Of a DNA stretch of 64,000 nt, positions 58,027 through 64,000 are shown piece after piece. The notes under the pieces are model-generated. The model saw nothing but the letters and a program-made list of their open reading frames with translations. It had not been told where the DNA came from and searched no databases. Source of the stretch: CBDCZY01 sp965224745 (GTDB lineage Bacteria > Pseudomonadota > Gammaproteobacteria > Methylococcales > Methylomonadaceae); NCBI GenBank assembly GCA_965224745.1, contig CBDCZY010000009.1, positions 434,001 to 498,000 on the forward strand, given 5' to 3'. Numbering within the stretch: position 1 is the first letter of the stretch; the number at the start of each line of letters is the position of its first letter. Made by a program: the position numbers and the translations under genes.

Positions 58027-58269
58027 GTAAAGCCAAGGCACTTCACGAGTTGACCATCAAATTATAATCAACTGATTTTCAACTCCTGGTTCCTGGTTTC
58101 TAGCACTCCCAAAAAGGCAATCCCTTTCCTTTTCCCTGCAGCTTAATACTGTAACAAAGGAAGAATGTATCTTTCAATTTAACTGATAAATTGAGGGATA
58201 AACAGGGGGCAAGGAAGTTCATATTGACCTGTTCGAAAATTCTGGCAGATTTTTTATTAACGCTGAAAA

Positions 58270-59838
58270 ATGTTTATTCGCGGTTATCAACAATTACTTG
58301 CACTTTTATTATTCTTGCCATTTGCGGACGGCTGTTCCAAGCACGACACTTTTAAGCCGAAGCCAACTAATAGTACTAAAAATAAAGACGCAGTTTCTGC
58401 ACCTTATGAAAAACAGAAATACTATGAGGTAAAAAAAGGCGATACTCTATATTCCATTGGTTTGCATAACAAGCTGGGTTTTAAAAAGCTGGCGGCCTGG
58501 AATCAGATTAAACCACCCTACAATCTTGAAGTGGGTCAAATAATTCGTCTATATGACTTGGCAGCTGTTAGCAACCCTCAATCAGCTGTAGGAATTACCT
58601 CGGTACACACTGCGAATGTATCACCGCCAATCAGCCACAAGAGTACTAATAATAGATCACTCCAGATATCACAAATGGTATCTGAAGTTTTAGCGGAAAA
58701 TCCTCAGATTGAAGTGGCCCAAGCCGTTTGGGAAGCTTCGACAGCACAGATTAAACAGCAGGGCGCATTTGAAGATCCGAAACTTTCTTATAGCTTGGCG
58801 CCACTAACCATTGACAACACTTCGACTGATTTTGTGCAACAAATTCAATTATCACAACATATTCCTTGGCCGGGGAAGTTATCATTGCAGAGTGATGTTG
58901 CAAAATCGAATGCAGTTCGGGAAAAAGAGAAAATTAATGAGCTTCGGCTTAAGTTGACGGCACTGGCAAAGAAAATATTTAGCGATTGGTATTTTATTCA
59001 TCAAGCCATGCAGATTCACCATGAAAATGCCCAGTTATTGGAACATATCTACAGCATTGCACAAGCTCGATATCGAGTTGGTAAAGCAAGTCAACAGGAA
59101 GTTTTACAGGCGGAATTGGAAGCCTCTCTGTTAGAACAGCATCAACTTCTACTCAACCAAAGGAAATCTGAAATTCTCGGACATATCAATACACTGTTAA
59201 GTCGACCGATTAATTCGCCGTTACCAAATCCATCATTATTGGCAGAGCCGTTGTCGATGCAAACCATACGTGAGCTACACCAAGATGAGTTAGAAAACCA
59301 TCCAAAAATCAAGGCATTAAGTGCCAACGTCCAAGCCCTGAAATTAAACAGGCAAAGAGCGGGATTGGCCGCTTTTCCAGATTTTAAGTTAAATGCTGGT
59401 TACAGCACCATCATGGATAACTCGGATAAACACTGGATTGTAGGTCTAGCCGTTAACCTACCTTTAGATCGAAACAAATATCGCGCTATTCAAGATGAAG
59501 CCACTGCACGTTTGAAACAAGCACAGTGGCAGAAACAAGATCAGGTTCAAAAATTGGCCGAAGTGATGCAAATCTATTTTTCCAGGGTTGAACAATACCA
59601 GCGTACTATCTTGCTATTCAGTCGCAAATTATTACCCCTGGCCAAGCAAAACAAGCAAGCCGCATTAGCAGATTATCAATCTGGGCATGGTGATTTTTTA
59701 ACCTTAATTCGTGCCGAAAAAGACTGGCATAACACCCGTTTAAAAGAAAAAAAAGCGCTTACAATGTATCACCAATCTTTGGCGATGTTGGAATATGCGA
59801 TAGGCGTTAGCAATATATCAGTAGGAAACGGAAGATGA
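58270..59838 (+). CDS. CusC/TolC-type outer-membrane lipoprotein with N-terminal LysM domain
   Basis: 522 aa. Lipoprotein signal with a lipobox-like ADGC (Cys22). A LysM domain (about 51-95: YYEVKKGDTLYSIG..., AAWNQIKPP, LEVGQIIRLY) is followed by two outer-membrane efflux (OEP) repeats (about 130-515), the channel component of tripartite RND pumps. LysM binds peptidoglycan; its fusion to an outer-membrane factor is unusual and would tie the channel to the cell wall. The 3' end overlaps the adaptor gene by 4 bp (ATGA). Confidence 0.88.
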   Translation: MFIRGYQQLLALLLFLPFADGCSKHDTFKPKPTNSTKNKDAVSAPYEKQKYYEVKKGDTLYSIGLHNKLGFKKLAAWNQIKPPYNLEVGQIIRLYDLAAVSNPQSAVGITSVHTANVSPPISHKSTNNRSLQISQMVSEVLAENPQIEVAQAVWEASTAQIKQQGAFEDPKLSYSLAPLTIDNTSTDFVQQIQLSQHIPWPGKLSLQSDVAKSNAVREKEKINELRLKLTALAKKIFSDWYFIHQAMQIHHENAQLLEHIYSIAQARYRVGKASQQEVLQAELEASLLEQHQLLLNQRKSEILGHINTLLSRPINSPLPNPSLLAEPLSMQTIRELHQDELENHPKIKALSANVQALKLNRQRAGLAAFPDFKLNAGYSTIMDNSDKHWIVGLAVNLPLDRNKYRAIQDEATARLKQAQWQKQDQVQKLAEVMQIYFSRVEQYQRTILLFSRKLLPLAKQNKQAALADYQSGHGDFLTLIRAEKDWHNTRLKEKKALTMYHQSLAMLEYAIGVSNISVGNGR

Positions 59839-61457
59839 ATTTGACACCCTTAGGGTCCCCCTTCATAGCTTTTGCAAAGCGAGTTACTCAGACGCTAGCA
59901 ACGAAATTTGGCAATGTCATTTCATCCTTATCATTTTTTAACCTGATCCCTCACAACAAGCGAGCCTACCGGATTGTCGCGTTGATCGTGATTGTAGCCC
60001 TGGGCGCAAGTTTCTTATCTATCAACACTTTATTTGAAGAGAAAACCCATTTCTATACAGTAGGAAAATACCAAATAAGCGTGGATTTTAATTCAAACCA
60101 ACCACAAACAGGGAACAACCGAATTAATATACTGGTAACCGATCAGGAAGGTCACCCCATAAATGCCAAAACCAGAGTTAGAGCTTACGACCAAGGCATG
60201 AACACTATTATCTCTCCAACTATAAGAAAAATACAACAAGGGAGGTTTGCCGGGTCGGTTGATTTACCTGACGTGGGTGAATGGATATTAGCGGTTGATG
60301 TGGATAGCTCAATGTTGGGGCATGGAGACCTGCTTTTGGTTTTGAAAACAGGCCGTAAAGGACTAGAACAATTAACAGCGACACAGGAAAGTATTGCTTA
60401 CTATACCTGTTCCATGCATCCATCAGTGAAATCAGCGACTCAAGGAACCTGTCCCATTTGCAGCATGGATCTTATTGCGGTTAAAAAAAAGGATAAGCAA
60501 GCGGGGGTCGTGACAGTTAATGACAAAAAACGTCAGCTAATTGGTGTGACGACAGCAGAAGTCGGCAAACGACCTTTTATTAAGACCATTAATGCGCCAG
60601 GAAAAATTTCTTACGACGAGAGCCGTTTGACCGAGATTACCCTTAAATACGATGCATGGATTGAGGCGCTTGCAGTCAAAGATATTGGACTCTCTGTTAA
60701 AAAAGGTGAACCATTATTCAATATTTACAGCCCTGAACTGATCTCAGCTCAACAAGAATATTTATCAGCGTTACAGAGCGGAGATTCCTACAAAACAGCC
60801 GCAGCAGAACGGCTTAAGCTTTGGGGAGTCAATGCTATTCAATTAAAAAAATTGCAGCGACGAGGGCGAAGCCTGACAAAGCTACCGATACTGTCACCCG
60901 TCACAGGTGTTGTGGTAAGTAAAAACATTATTCAAGGTACAGCGGTAAAATCCGGTGCCCCCCTGTTAAGAATTGCTGACTTGTCGAAGGTCTGGTTAGA
61001 AACATCTATTTATCAGAGTGACCTTCCCTGGGTTAAAGAAGGCGTTAGCGTTGAAATAAGTGTTGATGATTTACCAAACTTTAAGTGGCGAAGTGTTGTT
61101 AATCGTATTGACCCCTTCATCAATTCAACGACTCACACTGCCAGCCTCCGTATGGAGGTAGAAAACAAACAAGGATTACTTCGACCTAACATGTATGCAT
61201 CTGCTCAAATTCAGGTCGATTTAGGTGAGCGTTTACTGATACCCCAAACATCGGTCATTTTCTCTGGGGAAAAACGCATTGTTTTTCGCGACTTGGGGCA
61301 TGGCGAGTTGCAACCCGTAACAATCACAACAGGATTGCAAAATGAAAATGACATAGAAGTTTTAGCAGGGTTAACCGAGAACGACAAAATAGTCAGTTCC
61401 GGACATTTTTTGATTGCCGCAGAAAGCAAATTAAAATCAGGGTTAAAGCAGTGGTAG
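59835..61457 (+). CDS. cusB: CusB-type periplasmic adaptor with FixH-like and heavy-metal-binding domains
   Basis: 540 aa. Membrane anchor about 45-63; a FixH/YtkA-like Ig domain (about 72-172); a heavy-metal-binding HMBD motif (YTCSMHP...CPICSMDL, Cys192, Met194, His195, Cys206, Cys209, Met211); then the membrane-fusion hairpin, lipoyl and barrel domains (TVNAP-like TINAPGKISYDESR..., LSPVTGVVVSKN). It delivers Cu(I)/Ag(I) from periplasm to the pump. Overlaps both neighbours, so the three genes are one operon. Confidence 0.92.
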   Translation: MNLTPLGSPFIAFAKRVTQTLATKFGNVISSLSFFNLIPHNKRAYRIVALIVIVALGASFLSINTLFEEKTHFYTVGKYQISVDFNSNQPQTGNNRINILVTDQEGHPINAKTRVRAYDQGMNTIISPTIRKIQQGRFAGSVDLPDVGEWILAVDVDSSMLGHGDLLLVLKTGRKGLEQLTATQESIAYYTCSMHPSVKSATQGTCPICSMDLIAVKKKDKQAGVVTVNDKKRQLIGVTTAEVGKRPFIKTINAPGKISYDESRLTEITLKYDAWIEALAVKDIGLSVKKGEPLFNIYSPELISAQQEYLSALQSGDSYKTAAAERLKLWGVNAIQLKKLQRRGRSLTKLPILSPVTGVVVSKNIIQGTAVKSGAPLLRIADLSKVWLETSIYQSDLPWVKEGVSVEISVDDLPNFKWRSVVNRIDPFINSTTHTASLRMEVENKQGLLRPNMYASAQIQVDLGERLLIPQTSVIFSGEKRIVFRDLGHGELQPVTITTGLQNENDIEVLAGLTENDKIVSSGHFLIAAESKLKSGLKQW

Positions 61458-64000
61458 ATCAGCATGAAGCAAGCGGCTTCATTAGTAAAATTATTGCTTT
61501 CTGTTCCACTCATGCACTGGTTACGATCATTCTGATATTTGCAGCCAGTTTCTGGGGTTATCGCTGCTTGCTCACTACACCGATGGATGCTATTCCTGAT
61601 TTATCGGATGTACAGGTCATTGTGTATACGGACTGGCCCGGGCGTAGCCCTGATTTGGTTGAGGACCAGATCACTTACCCGCTGACCAGTTCTTTACTAT
61701 CAGTTCCCCATGTCAAATTTGTGCGGGGGCAAAGTTTTATGGGTGTCAGTTTCGTTTATGTGATTTTTGATGAACAAACTGATATGTATTGGGCTCGTTC
61801 AAGAGTCATGGAATTCTTAAATAGTGCTTCTAAAAAGTTACCTAAGAACGTTGATCCGATTTTAGGTCCTGATGCCACTGGCGTGGGTTGGGTTTTTGAA
61901 TACGCTTTAGTTGACAAAACAGGCCAGTATAATTTACCGGATTTAAGAAGTTTTCAAGATTTCAAGTTACGTCCCTGGCTTGAAGCTGTGCCAGGTGTTG
62001 CAGAGGTTGCTTCAATCGGTGGCTTTGAAAAAGAATATCAAATCACTGTAGATCCTAGCAAGCTGGCCAGTTATGGGATCACTTTAAAACAGATCGCACA
62101 AGCGGTTCGTCGCTCCAATAATGATGTCGGAGGGCGAGTACTGGAAATAGCGGGTCATGAACATTTTATCAGAGGCCGGGGATACCTTGCTTCCATTGCT
62201 GATATAAAGAAAATTGTTTTACAAAGCAATCAACAGGGTGTTCCTCTTATCCTTGAAAATGTTGCACAAGTCAGCTTGGGGCCTGCGATGCGAAGAGGCT
62301 TGGCTGAACTGGATGGTGAAGGCGAAACGGTGGGCGGTATAGTCATCATGCGGTATGGCGAAGATGCTATGCAAGTGATTGGCAGTGTGAAAGAACGGCT
62401 GAACAATATTCGCAGGTCGTTACCGGCAGGTGTCGAGATTGTAACCACCTATGATCGCTCCTCCTTGATTGCCCGAGCCATAACCACCTTGAAGACTACA
62501 TTAATCGAAGAATTCTTGGTCGTTTCTTTGGTCATATTGCTATTCTTGCGAAATGGTCGTATTGCCATTATTGCAGTGATTACTTTGCCAGTTGCTATCC
62601 TACTGTCATTTATTCCGTTACAAGGACATCATATAACAACCAACATCATGTCGCTGGGAGGTATTGCAGTGGCTATTGGTGCCATGGTTGATGCGTCCAT
62701 TGTCATGCTCGACAACATTCACCGCCGGTTAGCCCAAACAACCGACCCAACTCAGTCTCAACGCAGTATTATCATTGAAGCAATACAAGAAGTAGGGCCG
62801 AGTATATTCTTTTCTCTGCTGATTATTACGCTCTCTTTTTTGCCCGTATTTGTCTTTGAAGGAACTGAAGGGCGTTTATTTCGACCCCTGGCTTTTACTA
62901 AAACCTATGCCATGGGCTTTGCTGCTTTGCTGGCCATTACTCTAACGCCTGCACTTGCCATAGTGTTGATACGCAAACCAAAAACAAACAAGAAAGACCG
63001 ACTAAACCGTTGGTTGTATGCTATATACCATCCCCTTGTGTTGTTAGCTCTTCGTTGTCGATGTTGGGTAGTCGCCATCGCTGTACTAACCTTGCTGTTG
63101 ACCATCCCTGTCTTCAATCAGTTGAGCAGTGAATTTATGCCGCCTTTAAATGAAGGCAGCATTCTTTACATGCCTACAGCTCCGCCAGGCATGTCCATTA
63201 CTACTGCGGGAAAAACGTTGCAAGCCATGGACACTCAGTTGAAGCAATTTCCGGAAGTCGAGCATGTCTTTGGAAAAATTGGCCGTTCGACCAGCCCTAC
63301 CGATTCTGCGCCTTTATCAATGGTAGAAACCATCGTTACTTTAAAGCCAAAAGAGCAATGGCGGGAAGGATTGAGCTGGAACGACCTCATTGAAGAAATG
63401 GATCAAACACTGGACTACCCAGGCATGCCTAATGTCTGGTGGATGCCCATACAAACCCGAACCGAAATGCTGGCCACTGGGATTCGATCTAGTTTGGGCA
63501 TCAAAGTCCTGGGAGACAATATAGAGACACTAGAGCAAATCGCTGTCGATATTGAAAAGAAGTTACAGCAAGATAGCAGAACCAACACCTTTACCCGAAG
63601 CGCTTTTGCTGAACGCCTAACCGGAGGACATTACCTCGATTTTGTTATTGATCGAGACAAGATTGCGCGTTATGGGCTTACTATCGCTGATGTTGAAGAG
63701 ACCATTAGCGCTGCTGTAGGTGGTCATGAGATTACTCAAGTATTGGCAGGACGCGAAAGATATACTGTAAATTTGCGTTACGCAAGAGAATTTAGAGATA
63801 ACCCGGAAGCATTAAAACGTATTCTGATAGATACACCGAGTGGTGGTACCATCCCTATTAGCCAAGTTGCCAACCTACAATTTATTAATGGCCCTCCGAT
63901 GCTGCGCAATGAAGATGGACAGCTGGTATCCTTTGTCTTTATAGACGTAACAGATACCGGCATCGCTGATTATGTCGAATTGGCACAAACAGTAATCAAT
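61451..64000 (+). CDS. cusA: CusA-type heavy-metal RND efflux pump (3'-partial)
   Basis: The frame is open for 850 codons to the window edge. GTG 61451 overlaps the cusB stop; AGGG lies about 10 nt upstream. HME-RND features: TTPMDAIPDLSDVQVIVYTDWPGRSPDLVEDQITYPL, TM4 GAMVDASIVMLDNIHRR and LNEGSILYMPTAPPGMS. The segment WMPIQTRTEMLATGIR holds the Met of the monovalent (Cu/Ag) group. It uses proton flow to expel metal through the LysM–OMF channel. The remaining C-terminal part is outside the window. Confidence 0.93.
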   Translation, partial: MVDQHEASGFISKIIAFCSTHALVTIILIFAASFWGYRCLLTTPMDAIPDLSDVQVIVYTDWPGRSPDLVEDQITYPLTSSLLSVPHVKFVRGQSFMGVSFVYVIFDEQTDMYWARSRVMEFLNSASKKLPKNVDPILGPDATGVGWVFEYALVDKTGQYNLPDLRSFQDFKLRPWLEAVPGVAEVASIGGFEKEYQITVDPSKLASYGITLKQIAQAVRRSNNDVGGRVLEIAGHEHFIRGRGYLASIADIKKIVLQSNQQGVPLILENVAQVSLGPAMRRGLAELDGEGETVGGIVIMRYGEDAMQVIGSVKERLNNIRRSLPAGVEIVTTYDRSSLIARAITTLKTTLIEEFLVVSLVILLFLRNGRIAIIAVITLPVAILLSFIPLQGHHITTNIMSLGGIAVAIGAMVDASIVMLDNIHRRLAQTTDPTQSQRSIIIEAIQEVGPSIFFSLLIITLSFLPVFVFEGTEGRLFRPLAFTKTYAMGFAALLAITLTPALAIVLIRKPKTNKKDRLNRWLYAIYHPLVLLALRCRCWVVAIAVLTLLLTIPVFNQLSSEFMPPLNEGSILYMPTAPPGMSITTAGKTLQAMDTQLKQFPEVEHVFGKIGRSTSPTDSAPLSMVETIVTLKPKEQWREGLSWNDLIEEMDQTLDYPGMPNVWWMPIQTRTEMLATGIRSSLGIKVLGDNIETLEQIAVDIEKKLQQDSRTNTFTRSAFAERLTGGHYLDFVIDRDKIARYGLTIADVEETISAAVGGHEITQVLAGRERYTVNLRYAREFRDNPEALKRILIDTPSGGTIPISQVANLQFINGPPMLRNEDGQLVSFVFIDVTDTGIADYVELAQTVIN

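Overview
The window is AT-rich chromosomal DNA of a gammaproteobacterium. The evidence is a complete 16S–tRNA-Ile–tRNA-Ala–23S–5S operon of gammaproteobacterial type, a type 1 glutamate–cysteine ligase, a YqiK/YqiJ/PspA-like membrane module and a CusCBA-type copper/silver efflux operon. I do not assign a genus. About a third of the window is insertion sequences (IS) or their remnants from many families (IS1, IS3, IS4-like, IS21, IS200/IS605, IS481/IS1202-like, IS630, IS1380, ISAs1, ISKra4, ISL3). Several are nested, which points to a genome in an IS-expansion phase.

Layout: 1-2.4 kb, two envelope proteins of unknown function and a Phd/VapC-type toxin–antitoxin pair. 2.7-8.1 kb, IS elements. 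8.1-13.1 kb, ATP-dependent 5-oxoprolinase with an NRAMP-like transporter. 13.3-17.8 kb, a PspA-like / YqiJ-like / flotillin operon split by an ISL3 element that removes the ribosome binding site (RBS) of the flotillin. 18.2-19.8 kb, a sodium:solute symporter. 20.1-29.5 kb, a locus of secreted and peptide genes with a LytTR regulator and a 7TM-AraC regulator. 29.6-42.5 kb, gene debris and a nested pile of IS elements inside an IS21-like element. 43.2-48.5 kb, the rRNA operon on the minus strand. 48.9-51.2 kb, gshA-cysH. 51.3-56.4 kb, more IS elements, including an intact IS21 inside an IS3 element. 57.6 kb to the end, a metal efflux operon running off the window.

The most interesting signal lies at 17.8-29.5 kb. 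Four minus-strand transcription units share an upstream module with three 9-bp direct repeats (consensus near CCACTTAYC) spaced exactly 21 bp. They are the PspA-like operon, a 383-aa repeat protein, a 61-aa proline-rich double-glycine peptide and a small secreted glycine-rich protein. The spacing matches the known architecture of LytTR-family binding sites, and a stand-alone LytTR-domain protein is encoded in the same locus. In three units the module also contains a tiny ORF and conserved leader sequence, and in two it extends into the first codons of the gene. My reading is a bacteriocin-like peptide regulon that co-expresses a membrane-stress (PspA/flotillin) module, possibly for self-protection. 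The repeats and gene content are seen directly; the regulatory link and function are inference.

Several genes here can be rebuilt on paper by removing an IS and one copy of its target duplication: a secreted protein split inside its signal peptide by IS1380, a secreted peptide that lost its C-terminus to an ISAs1 element, istB of the older IS21-like element, and an IS3 transposase split by IS21.
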